Positions 54,775-64,000 of a stretch of DNA of 64,000 nucleotides are shown piece after piece. The notes beneath the pieces are model-generated. The model saw only the letters and a program-made list of their open reading frames with translations. It was not told the DNA's origin and made no database searches. The DNA comes from Agrypnia vestita. Its lineage: Eukaryota; Arthropoda; Insecta; Trichoptera; Phryganeidae. The stretch is taken from positions 124,001-188,000 of the forward strand of contig JADDOH010002106.1 in the NCBI GenBank assembly GCA_016648135.1, written 5' to 3'. Every line of letters begins with the position of its first letter. The stretch's first letter is position 1. The position numbers were made by a program, and so were the translations under genes.

Positions 54775-55929
54775 GGGGAGGGTGGGGTAATGGCGAAAGC
54801 GGGGTAACTCCGAACGAGGCTGTTACGGCATGATAGAAAAGGATAGTAAAGGTAATCTCTTTCTGTCGGCTGAGAAGGGAGCCCGTACTCTTGCTTTGCG
54901 AGGCATGCAATTGTATAGTGAAGTCGCGCTCGCTGTTCACAGTAGGTTGATTATAACTTCTTGTCATAATTTCATATAATTTTTTGCTTTAAGAAAGATT
55001 CATGTAGTAGCTACTATGCATATAAGACCATTCCTTTGTATTTTTTATTGCAATGTATCATAATCAAGGAGCTTTAAACATGTATTATATTTTGTGCATG
55101 TCAATATGAACTCAAAAGATAATTTTATTTCATTCATTTGGGCCCGCGGGGTAATAACGAACGATCTTAGTGGGGTAATGTCGAACGTCCGGGGTAATGA
55201 CCCCAGAGCGTCATTGCATACAGGTACATATATTATAAATTTATTTATTTTTTTTCATTTTAGATGCCACGAAATTATAAAAGAAAGACAGAAGTAAAAT
55301 AAAAATTTGAACACTTACAAAAGGCTATCGAAGAGGTGAAAAATAAAACGTTGACATTGAGTAAAGCAACTATTGCTTATCTGTGCCCAAAACTACTTTA
55401 TTTGACTACCTCAAGAAAGAAGTCATAACACAACCGAAATGTGGAAGAAAATGTATATTTTCAGCTGCACAAGAAAAAGAGTTGTAAGAACATATTGTCA
55501 AATGTAGCCAGGTTTTTTAAGGGTTGGCAATTGAAATGGTGCGAAAAATTGCTTACAATTTTGCTGAGCTGTAAGTTCTGGGCGCATGAGAAGTGCACCA
55601 GTGGTGAAAGCTCTTCTAGAGGTTTTGTCTGTGATTTTTGCACTTAATTATTACAATTAGCATTTAATTCGTTATAACCCCACAGTGTTCGTGATTACCC
55701 CACGGTGTATTCGGAATTACCCCACGTATGTTGGGTAATTCCGAACACCAAAGGTTTTGTTTTTTCCCTATATTTTGACTTAATAATAAGATTTATAAAA
55801 AAAAATTAATGAGAGTTTGTGACTGATTAGTTAGACTTAATGATAATCAATAAATATGATTAATTTCTTATACTGGTTTTCTTTTATTCGCACTCCCGCT
55901 TAAGTGTTCGTAGTTACCCCACTTTCCCC
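54775..55929 (+). mobile_element. Internally deleted pogo-type transposon (1155 bp)
   Basis: The ends are GGGGAGGGTGGGGTAA and the complement of GGGGAAAGTGGGGTAACTAC. TA lies on both sides (54773-54774 and 55930-55931). At each end the motif GGGGTAAYNNCGAAC is repeated in several copies: near 54785, 54800, 55148, 55172 and 55192 on the left, and 55677-55750 and 55905-55922 on the right. A broken transposase frame is inside. It sits within palindrome family G sequence. Confidence 0.8.
55264..55647 (+). pseudogene. Pogo transposase remnant: N-terminal domain joined to C-terminal finger
   Basis: From ATG at 55264 it reads MPRNYKRKTEVK, a stop, KFEHLQKAIEEVKNKTLTLS and KATIAYLCPKTTLFDYLKK (one frame change), KCGRKCIFSAAQEKEL, a stop, then GLAIEMVRKIAYNFAEL. 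This is the pogo/Tigger N-terminal psq-type helix-turn-helix region. It is followed almost directly by CKFWAHEKCTSGESSSRGF and VCDFCT, which resembles the C-terminal cysteine finger of insect pogo transposases. The whole DDE catalytic domain between them is missing. Stops and frame changes show it is non-functional. Confidence 0.75.
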
Positions 55930-55931
55930 TA

Positions 55932-56112
55932 ATGATAGTTTAACATTTTGTAAAAAATAAGTCAGATATATTTTAAAAACTTTGAAATTGCATAACTCCA
56001 TAACTATTGATTGATAAAACTGGTCATAGTCACTTCACTTGAACATTTTCGACTCATAATCATGGCAGGAATCCACCTGTTAAGTATTGTTGACTAGTTC
56101 TGTTACACCCTG
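55932..56112 (+). mobile_element. Palindrome family G, copy 3 (right half, split by pogo)
   Basis: Contains AAAAATAAGTCAGATATATT, CATTTTCGACTCATAATCAT and GGCAGGAATCCACCTG, and ends TTACACCCTG at 56112. Immediately left of the pogo element, GAATGACTTTTTCGTAAT followed by AGATATAAGTA matches the preceding part of the same family, so the pogo element jumped into a TA of this copy. Confidence 0.7.
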
Positions 56113-56385
56113 TATCGCCATATTTAAATATTTATTATGTATTAAAATTTGATTTTAGGATTGAATAAATAAAAATATATAAATCAATGCATTAAATTCT
56201 AAAAAATCAAACATTATATACTTACGACGGTTTGGCACCATAGTATTCTGTTTTCTGCATTAAAGTTTTCTTTATGTGTTCATTTTTATAATTACCTACG
56301 TGTCATTAAAAAAATGCATAAGTCTATTCATCGATATTTTACGTTGTTTACAACATCCAATAATGTGTAGGTAGGTACTTACACT
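56113..56385. other. AT-rich intergenic DNA
   Basis: No supported feature. Confidence 0.3.
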
Positions 56386-56589
56386 GCATTGAGCAGTGCA
56401 CACTACACTCTTATACTAGGAGTGCGCATTAATGGTATATATTTTTTATAGAAATTTTTTATGCTACATTTTAGTACTGTAACAGTTTTACCGTAAAACT
56501 TCATTAACGAGATATTTACAAAGAAAAACTATTTTTTGACCTTTGACCCTGCGTAAAAAGTTTAGCGCAGCTCGGGTCAATGGGAACTT

Positions 56590-56930
56590 TTGACATTTGA
56601 ATACTGGAAATAATAAAGCACTAAGTTCGTTTAGTGCCACATTTATAAAAAAAATGACGCGGCACTTAATACTTAATGGGATATGCATTCCCTCCTTTCA
56701 ATGCTAAAAACTATAAAATATTCATGGCGTTTAGTGCCATATTTATAAAAAAAATGACGCGGCACTTAATACTTAATGCGATATGCGTTCCCATATAACA
56801 TTTAATGTACCTATTGGCGAAGGCATAATAGGTACGTACCTACTTATACTAATGTGTATACCTACTCATCTTAAAAAAATATATTTTTGGCACTTAGTGC
56901 TTTATTCATTTCCAGTATTCATTTATTTAG
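56590..56930. repeat. Foldback unit with an internal direct repeat
   Basis: GTTTAGTGCCACATTTATAA then AAAATGACGCGGCACTTAAT (56628-56675) recurs at 56730-56777, a period of about 100 bp. Outer blocks GAATACTGGAAATAATAAAG (56598) and CTTTATTCATTTCCAGTATTC (56900) are inverted copies. Probably a small DNA transposon; ends not defined. Confidence 0.55.
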
Positions 56931-57790
56931 AACAATTATATCAAGGTCCACGCCAAAATTCAGCTTTACGGGAATTTTCTGGGTCGGATATCTAATTTGA
57001 CAAAACTATAAGGGAGCAGCTAAGATGGCGGGGAATTGTTACGTGTGCTGACATCTATACTCTGCCTTTACAAAATCTTTTTGATTTCACAAGTTAAAAG
57101 TGAGACTATATAAAAATGTTACGACAAATTTTTAACGTGCTATTTATGAGGCATTTTTCCAGACAAATTTTACTGGGGGCCCACTGGTTAAACAGATTCA
57201 ATGGCTAATGTCGATGTTAAAACATTGGCAGATTTATGTTAAGTGATGATTAGCCAATCGATAAACCAATATTTTTTGTTTAAAAAGCTCTTCAGTTGCA
57301 TGTTTATTACGAACAACCTTGAAATGCCTGACTTTGTAAATTATGGTCCATCCTTAAATAACATTCCTAAGAATGTTTGTACTTACAAGGTTATTATTTA
57401 TTCATCGAATTCGTAGCTTAATGAACAGATTCACTAAGAACGATAAAGTTCAATTCGACAATTACTATCCAAACATACAATTATTTGTTTTTTGGATCAT
57501 GAACGAAAAAATTAACAGCAAATAATATTAAAATAGAGATTTTATGATGTAAAATGTACATTTCATTTATTCATTTCACGTTTTATATTATTAGTTGATT
57601 AAATATTGAGTTAGATGTAAAAATCAACAATAATATTTTTTATGAAGTTCGTTTCTCTTTATAATTTTGTAATTTATAAATAAATAGATTGACGGCCGTA
57701 TTCTGAAAATAACAAGATTGTAATTTGGTGATTATTAAACCAACACTCAAAAATAGAGAAACGTCAATACATCTGTCAAACGTCAATATT
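56931..57790. other. Intergenic DNA, no gene recognised
   Basis: No supported frame, repeat end or RNA gene. Confidence 0.3.
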
Positions 57791-57796
57791 TCTATC

Positions 57797-58392
57797 ATTT
57801 TTTTTTTTGGGTCGCAATCCTAGGATTGGTCTGCAACAAGCACTCGCCCTCTCCACTCCTCTCTGTCAACTGCCAGCCTCTTCATATCTTGGTAGGTGCT
57901 ACAGCGCACATCTCCGATAATCTGGTCTACGTAGATTAATCTCGGCGGCCTCTACGATTGTTGCATTCAACATTTCCCTCGATGATGGTTAAAAGTAGGC
58001 CCGGATGCCTTATATTATGGCCTATCCAAATTCCTCGCTGTTGGGCGATTCTGTTAAGGAGCCGCCTCTTTTCGCCCACCCTGCTCAACACCTCGTCGTT
58101 TCGGATATGTTCTGACCAATGGATCCTGGCCATGCGCCTGTAGCACCACATCTCAAAGGCCTCTAGCCCCCCGGACATGCTCTGTCCAATGGTCCATGTT
58201 TCGCTGCCATACATCAGCACACTCCAGACAAAAGTTTTAATCAAGGACGCCCTCCCTCGCACGCCAATTTATAGTGGTCGCATTCTACTGCAAATCTCTC
58301 CGCCGAATCCTATTCTGTGCCAGGTATTTTCAAAAGCTGGTCGAAGGTTTTTCCAAGTCTATGATTACAAGATGGGTAGTTTTGTCTAGCTC
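57797..58392 (-). mobile_element. LINE with poly-A tail and internal deletion
   Basis: The minus-strand 3' end is a run of A (plus-strand T run at about 57798-57810). Upstream on the minus strand lies the C-terminal coding part (58262-57830) and, joined after a large deletion, the RT segment ELDKTTHLVIIDLEKTFDQL (58392-58333), which is the IDLEKAFD motif of the palm. The sequence between these two parts in intact LINEs, including the catalytic YADD box, is gone. Confidence 0.7.
57830..58262 (-). pseudogene. LINE reverse-transcriptase C-terminal fragment with frameshift
   Basis: The open part (58262-57936, 108 codons) has SLIKTFVWSVLMYGSETWTI (about residues 6-25), EMWCYRRMARIHWSEHIRND (about 37-56), LLNRIAQQRGIWIGHNIRH (about 68-86) and NRRGRRD at the end. 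A frame change near 57945 leads into YVDQIIGDVRC, YQDMKRLAVDREEWRGRVL and a stop at about 57822, which completes the usual terminus. It is a remnant of an endonuclease-reverse transcriptase LINE of a different family from the copies at 7 and 24 kb. Confidence 0.75.
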
Positions 58393-58415
58393 TAAGCGCC
58401 TTTTGACTCCCTTTC

Positions 58416-58690
58416 TTTTAACTCGTAGTTTTTAACTCTTTTCCCGTGATCCAATCGAGCTGAAACTTTGCAGACAGACTCGTGGCGACGATAAAAATGA
58501 TCTAACAAGTTTTCGTTTTAAAAAAATTAATACTTATAGTATAATTTTGGATTTTTCGAAATTTTTTATTAATCCCTTTGGTAGCGTCGCATGACTAGAG
58601 CCCAACGCGTAGGTTAAGCGCCAAACCTGTTTCCACTAGTAAATGAGAAAGGGAGTATAATAAAAACTTGGTTTTTATGGGTTAGTTTTT
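58416..58690 (+). repeat. Repeat family A, copy 3 (middle deleted)
   Basis: Has both ends of the family (CTCCCTTTCTTTTAACTCGT and AAAGGGAGTATAATAAAAAC) and TTTTCCCGTGATCCAATCGA plus GACTCGTGGCGACGATAAA, but the middle ~350 bp is replaced by about 80 bp of unrelated, more GC-rich sequence (58580-58645). Confidence 0.65.
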
Positions 58691-59290
58691 TATGATTGTT
58701 TTTAAACTATGCATATAGCTTTCTTTCTAAATCCGAATAGATTTTTGCTTCAGTTTTGTTCTATCGATATCACAATAAATAAAGCATAATAATTTGTGGT
58801 GTTCGTAAAAACAATGACTGAATTATTAGAACACAAACCTCTGCTTCATGAGAAATTTGTGGTGAGTGTGTATTTTGGCAAAAAAAGCTTCATAAAATAG
58901 AACAGCAAATTAACAAAGTAGACTCATTACTAAAAATACTGACTGGGAAGCCCAGCAGCAACAACTAATGAATCCATTTGTTTCCTATGGTATGAATAAA
59001 AAAAATGTAATAAACAAAACTATTTATTTATGGAACATTATAAGAACACAATGTTTGCCAATGCAAACATTCACTATATAAAAATGGTAAATAATAGTTT
59101 TATATTCTTTCTACTAATTATGGCAATTACTCAGCAATCATACTACCCAACAATGGTAGTATGAAATTCTTTTTTTGTTTATATAATATAAATCATCATC
59201 TCGCTATACACAGTTTTAATCCTCGTTTTAAATGGTTCACTCTTGTATAAATCATATGTAGTAAATTTATTTTATTTTATAAGAAATTTA
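58691..59290. other. AT-rich intergenic DNA
   Basis: No supported frame, repeat end or RNA gene. Confidence 0.3.
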
Positions 59291-59296
59291 TAAATA

Positions 59297-59350
59297 CAGG
59301 AAAAACTAGCTTAACGCAAATTGGATACTTAAATAACACATTCAAGCAAA
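59297..59350 (+). mobile_element. Solo Tigger/pogo-type end, diverged
   Basis: TA followed by CAGGAAAAACTAGCTTAACG and CAAATTGGATAC, then CAAGCAAAAT. Matches the better-preserved end at 37003. Confidence 0.35.
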
Positions 59351-59609
59351 ATTATACTATTAATAGTACCGACCAGAAAGAATTGCTGAAATTATAGACA
59401 AAGCAATTTGAAAGAATCAACCAACATCCAACATTTTGTAATAGATACTTTGTCATTTAATTGTGTTTACTCATTAAATAAAAATTCATGCACTGTCGTT
59501 TATTTTTTGTTATTTTTATCCCTTAATACAATAATAATTTTATTTTTTTATTTACATAATTAGTTTACATTTTAGTGTTTTCAAAATTCATAACCTTTTT
59601 ATTAGCATT

Positions 59610-59770
59610 GTTAATTAATATAACTTATAGAAGTCTCACAGAGACAAAGTTATATATATGGGAAACGTGTATAGAAGTCTTTATAAGGTAGCCACAGGGT
59701 TTATGACCTGTATGAGTTGGCTTAAGTGTTCACTTTACATAATGCAACATTCACCAATTTCACTGTAAGA
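59610..59770 (+). repeat. Repeat family B, copy 5
   Basis: Has AGAAGTCTCACAGAGACAAA, GGGAAACGTGTATAGAAGTC, then GGCTTAAGTGTTCACTTTAC and AACATTCACCAATTTC. Best-preserved plus-strand copy. Confidence 0.65.
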
Positions 59771-59812
59771 ACATCCACATATCATGAATTTTTTTTAAAA
59801 AAGTTATATATA

Positions 59813-60529
59813 CAGTCGAACTCGGTTATAAGGAACGCGACGGGACCGACTAAATTTGCTCCTTATAGCCGGGACTCCTTATATCCGGGATTCACTTTTT
59901 TCACAATTTCTTTTGATTGTGTGATGTTATTTTCAAAGGCAGCTAAATAAACATCCTTATCTTTCTAGAGTGATGAAACTGTAGAAGACGATTTTACAGA
60001 TTTTTTGACGCCGATAATTTCGACTTTTTCGCAAACCTAGAGATACTTTCGTGTGTTAGTGAACATGTTTCGGATAGAATAATTCGCTTTTAACTGATTA
60101 GGCTTTTAAATGCTAATACAGTTAACTGCATAAAATAAACTATCACCATAAACATTTTGGAAACCCCCAATAATCGGAGTTATATGACCAGTATTCTCGA
60201 CCTTCAGTAAACTATTGCTTGCCTGCGCACGTGGGATTTTCGGACACAAGTTTGTGTACATCATAAAATGAACCCTAATTAAGTGTGAGCCGCTTTAAAA
60301 GCAAAGTGAAAAAGTTCATTGTTACGAGTACGTATTTGTCTTTTTTCTGCAACCCAAGCAAATATGTCTGTAGAGTTTTCTAAAATTTGCTCCGTATATC
60401 CGGGAATCGCGCTCCTTATAGCCGAGACCGATTGTATGGGAATATGCGCAAATCAAAATGAATTCACAGTTTTTCTCATTATAGCCGGGATCTCCTTATA
60501 TCCGAGCTCGTTATAACCGAGTTCGACTG
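59813..60529. mobile_element. Tigger/pogo-type MITE (717 bp, TA duplication)
   Basis: Both ends are the 19-mer CAGTCGAACTCGGTTATAA (inverted). TA lies at 59811-59812 and 60530-60531. Inside each end, TCCTTATANCCGGGA-type motifs are repeated: near 59861, 59877, 60391 and 60412, and 60481-60505. No transposase is encoded; the 74- and 65-codon frames inside have no motif. Confidence 0.85.
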
Positions 60530-60647
60530 TAGGTATGTTCGAAATCTGTATTCATTCAAATATTTGAAGGGACTGTGCTTTATGATCCTTCCCATGACAT
60601 AGTATACATAGATTTTTCCGCTGATAATGATACCTCTATATTTTTAA

Positions 60648-61279
60648 CCGGTCAACTTTTGTACCCTCTATATGCCGGAGCGCAGATCTGCGCTCCCTAG
60701 ACACTTATGCGAATTCGGCCTATTTTACCTGCGTTTGTGGGTTTTTAAAGCTTATCATTGGTTATATCTCAAGTTTTTGAATGAGTGAACGAGTTCTATT
60801 TGTCAAGTAACCTCATTTGCCGCGCAAACCAGACAAAAAATCATTCCAAATGTCGTCTTCGAACCGCGCATTAATTGTGTTATCTATATGTTAAAGGAGT
60901 TTTTTTTTAATAAAAAAGTGTTGAAATTAAGTATTTTTATATTCTTTAATATATTTTAAATGAAAATATTGAAATACAATATCTTTAGTGTTATTGCTTC
61001 CATGGTTTTATTCGATAAACATGTACGTACATTTCTGACAGTAAATTTTATTACTTATTTTCATAATTTATGAATGAGTAATTATTGTAAAAGTAATCAT
61101 GAAATTTAAATAATTATTGAAGCCTGTATATTGAGAAACCAGAAATTGCAACTTCTTAGCAATTATTGTTGATTTTCACATGAATATAACCGTCACAAAG
61201 TGTCTAAAAAACAGCAACCACGCGCGAAATTGCGTGGCAGACGTACATTCCGGGTTATGTACGGCCGGCATCCGACCGG
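60648..61279. mobile_element. piggyBac-like non-autonomous element (TTAA-flanked)
   Basis: TTAA lies on both sides (60644-60647 and 61280-61283) and the ends are CCGGTC and GACCGG. The terminal repeats are only 6 bp before they diverge. A perfect 20-bp palindrome GGAGCGCAGATCTGCGCTCC (60677-60696) lies just inside the left end; on the right, GCCGGC and CCACGC ... GCGTGG inverted motifs are present. TTAA duplication is the hallmark of piggyBac, but short ends leave room for doubt. Confidence 0.45.
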
Positions 61280-61283
61280 TTAA

Positions 61284-63035
61284 AGTGGAATCTTAAGCAA
61301 AATTATTTTTAATATAATTATTAGCATTGTTGCTGAGGATTTCAATAGCATAATAAAACCCTACATTCGATGCTCCGTGCTACACTAGTATTTTACTGCA
61401 TTAAAGTAGATAGTGCTTTGATAAATTATTTTTTTTAGTAGTGTTGCAAAATTTTCTTATTATATCTGGATTTTCAAGAGGTTTTGTGCGTGATTTCCCC
61501 CGTTTTCACTTCTACAGCAAAATATGCAAAGCTATAGCTACAACTTTTCAGGTTTTTATTTAGACCTTTAAATATTATGCTCTGTGCAAAGGTTTGGCAC
61601 ATGATAGTAACAGTTTGCCTGCGACCTCGTATTTGCTGGTGATGTTTATGTCATTAAAAGTATTTTAAGGTCTGATTGATGTCCACAATGTGAAATTAAT
61701 TGCAAAGTTCACTGGAAGAAAAGCGAAAAGGCGTTTTATAAATAAATCTCAAAATCATTTTGTGAACTTTTCATTAGTAATCTGAGATGGTACAAGCTTC
61801 ACTACCCCAATCGAGTAATTAAGAAGTGTCGGATATTTCTCTTACTTCCTTAAAGTTACATACTAGCTTTCATATTTGGCATGTGACATTCCGGAGTTGA
61901 TCTATGTGCATACCTAGATACCGTAGACCTTCCGTTATCTGTAGACAAGTCACAGGGTTTATATTTCGATTGGCATGTGTGACTGACAAACTTTTTTATA
62001 AATTCATATGTAGTGTATTTTTCAAATTATATAATTGTGGATTAATTAGAATAAACCCAATTGTTTATTGTATTTGATTTATGCGATTTTATTCATTATC
62101 AGATCAAGCTAATTACAAACGATATTAATTACATTAAACAAGTTTTTCCTGTAATTATGTTTGATCATGTGAGTATTTAATGTCAATATTGTCATTACAA
62201 TTCAATAAAACTATTTTAAAAAATTGTATTATTTGTGTTATTGATATGTACAGTTTAAGCAGAATAACACAGAAGCTAGTCTTTCTGAGTCCTGAGGCAT
62301 TAGAATGGTTGAAAACCTGATTGTCCGGAAGTAGATGTAAACTATTAAAGAAGTTATAAAAATAATTAAGAAATGTTTTACCTGTCACAAGAAATTAAAA
62401 AGTAAAATACTATAAATGAATGAGTAACTCGATACCAAACTACTGCAAGCCGGCAGCCCTAATGACTATCAAGTAATGATTGTCAGACTGTACTATTAAG
62501 CTACTTTCCAATATTTATACAAATTCCTCATTTCTCTTATAAACTAAATAACATGTATTACAAAATAAAAGGAAAGTTGGGAATCTTTTATGCTAAATAT
62601 ATTGGCACTGAAATGTAATGTAGGCACAAACATCCACCGGACGCATCAGACTTGAAATATTTACATCTTCCATATGATAAACTCATACAGATAAAACATC
62701 ATGAATTAGCTGAGGAAAAAAATCTTAAAATACTCAATAGGATAATATAATATAAAACGTATACATTTTCATTGCACCAAAAAAATTTAAATAATCAAAA
62801 ATATTAACACGTAAAATAAATTTAACCTTTCCCTCCGGTTGCTATAAACTGAGTTGACATTGCCTCTAATTATATGAATATTTCTATAAATATAGTAAAT
62901 ACAAAGTTCTAATTTTAGGTATTCTTCCATTATATATTTATGTATTCCATAAAATAATTACAATATTTAATAATTTACCAGAGATAACAAAATAAAATTC
63001 TCGTAGAAGCTGACGTTAATTTTTCAATAAATGTA
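61284..63035. other. AT-rich intergenic DNA
   Basis: No supported frame, repeat end or RNA gene. The 62155-62388 minus-strand frame is AT-driven. Confidence 0.3.
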
Positions 63036-63049
63036 CGTATTGTAGCAGA

Positions 63050-63115
63050 AATAGTGCGCAGAGCACAGTGTGCGGTGCGCAGAGCACAAGATGCGTAGCG
63101 CGCAGGGCACCGGAT
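63050..63115. repeat. Short GC-rich tandem motif
   Basis: GTGCGCAGAGCACA is repeated at 63054-63067 and 63076-63089, with decayed versions up to 63110 (GCGCGCAGGGCACC), in an AT-rich setting. Confidence 0.7.
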
Positions 63116-63258
63116 TCAGAGGCTTGTCGATCTTCGCTCTTTAGTAGCGGCTACGAGTCTATATGCTGTTGTTCATGATGACAAATATTTTTTTTCATTT
63201 TTAGCACTTTTACATAATAATTGATGAATACATATATATATATATATTTACTTATATA

Positions 63259-63692
63259 CAGGGTTTATCAGAGCTAGTTCACAATACTTTTTAGGTGGAT
63301 TCCAGCCTTCATTACGAGTCGAAAATGTACAAGCAACCATGTCTTAATATCAATAGTTATGAAAAATTATCGATTATGAAAAATTCATTTGCTTCAATAC
63401 AAGTACAATACAATAAAATGATAAAAATGAAAATACTTTTTTTTGCAATGTTTTCATCATTCTATTTGACTTGTATTGAAGCAAATGAATTTTTCATTGA
63501 CATAAGTTACTGTAATGATAGTTCAGCGTTTCATAAAAAAATAAGTCAGAAATATTGAAAAAAAATGGAAACTTTGATACTGCATATCTCAATAACTATT
63601 GATACTGGTCATGGTTGCTTGAACATTTTCGACTCATAAGCAAGGCAGGAATCTACCTGTATAGTATCATGGACTAGCTCAGTTATACTCCG
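63259..63692. mobile_element. Palindrome family G, copy 4
   Basis: Starts CAGGGTTTATCAGAGCTAGT and ends near GTTATACTCCG, the decayed complement. Both arms contain the ATGAGTCGAAAATGTNCAAG block and ATTCATTTGCTTCAATACAA; the centre is near 63455. The plus-strand 87-codon frame (63295-63558) is a by-product of the palindrome. Confidence 0.75.
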
Positions 63693-64000
63693 CATATATC
63701 AATCATTATTTTAATGATTATGATTAGTATAAGTAAAAATTGATAAAATTCAAGTGAGATTACAGCATCGGAATGCGCGTTTCAATTTTAGCACCGAATG
63801 GGAAAGGTTATTATATAATATCACCAATTTGGAATATTTAATTTAAAAAATAATTATATTACAATAGGCACGATGACGGTATTAAAGAATAAGTGATTTT
63901 AGAAAAATGATCCAGTTTTAATATACACATTGAGATTAATAAGATTTTCAATAAAATAAAAGTATAAAATTGTGCAATCCGCCATTTTAACTGAAACACC
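63693..64000. other. AT-rich intergenic DNA to the window end
   Basis: No supported feature. Confidence 0.3.

Noticed and set aside
54677..54967. 96-codon minus-strand frame
   Set aside because: Lies across the left end of the pogo element and its repeated motifs; no known motif.

Overview
The window looks like an intergenic or intronic stretch of an insect nuclear genome, most probably a moth or butterfly. It is AT-rich and has no long host reading frame. It is full of short GTAGGTAC-type tracts and carries mobile families common in Lepidoptera: a cecropia-type mariner, Helitrons with about 130-bp internal tandem repeats, RTE-like LINE tails ending in GAA repeats, and tRNA-derived SINEs. 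The species assignment is inference; only the repeat content was read. No bacterial features (operons, Shine-Dalgarno sites, CRISPR arrays) are present.

Layout. 0-10 kb: a PIF/Harbinger-type MITE, a decayed LINE tail, repeat family B, a 5'-truncated LINE with a 12-bp target-site duplication (6837-7525), and a foldback element next to a mariner-like N-terminal relic. 10-20 kb: several LINE tails, an inverted pair of hammerhead-like motifs (12.4 kb), a 22-bp-arm perfect hairpin, a 41-bp telomere-like direct repeat, a TA-flanked MITE (16.1 kb) and the best hammerhead ribozyme candidate (18.5 kb). 20-30 kb: a structurally complete mariner (20075-21360), a GC-rich island, LINE tails, three related Penelope-like fragments (26.0, 28.2, 29.6 kb) and a 571-bp palindrome (28640-29210). 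30-40 kb: LINE C-termini, SINE S1 interrupted by repeat A, an assembly gap (37610-37910), a deleted hAT element with a 7/8-matching target duplication, and a Helitron.

40-50 kb: an inverted-repeat pair enclosing a possible membrane-protein exon, a nearly perfect foldback element, a probable first coding exon of a secreted protein on the minus strand (47512-47610) with a GC-rich TATA-bearing region upstream, and a composite Helitron (48807-50537). 50-64 kb: tRNA-like SINEs, an internally deleted pogo element (54775-55929) nested in palindrome family G, a deleted LINE, a Tigger/pogo-type MITE (59813-60529), a piggyBac-like element (60648-61279) and another family G copy.

The only complete protein-coding gene I can support is the mariner transposase. 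The only host-gene evidence is the signal-peptide exon near 47.5 kb, plus a weaker membrane-segment exon near 42 kb. The most interesting signals are structural: the hammerhead-like motifs in Penelope-like DNA, and a Helitron copy that carries 39 bp from beyond its own CTAG end, matching the flank of another copy about 10 kb away in inverted orientation.
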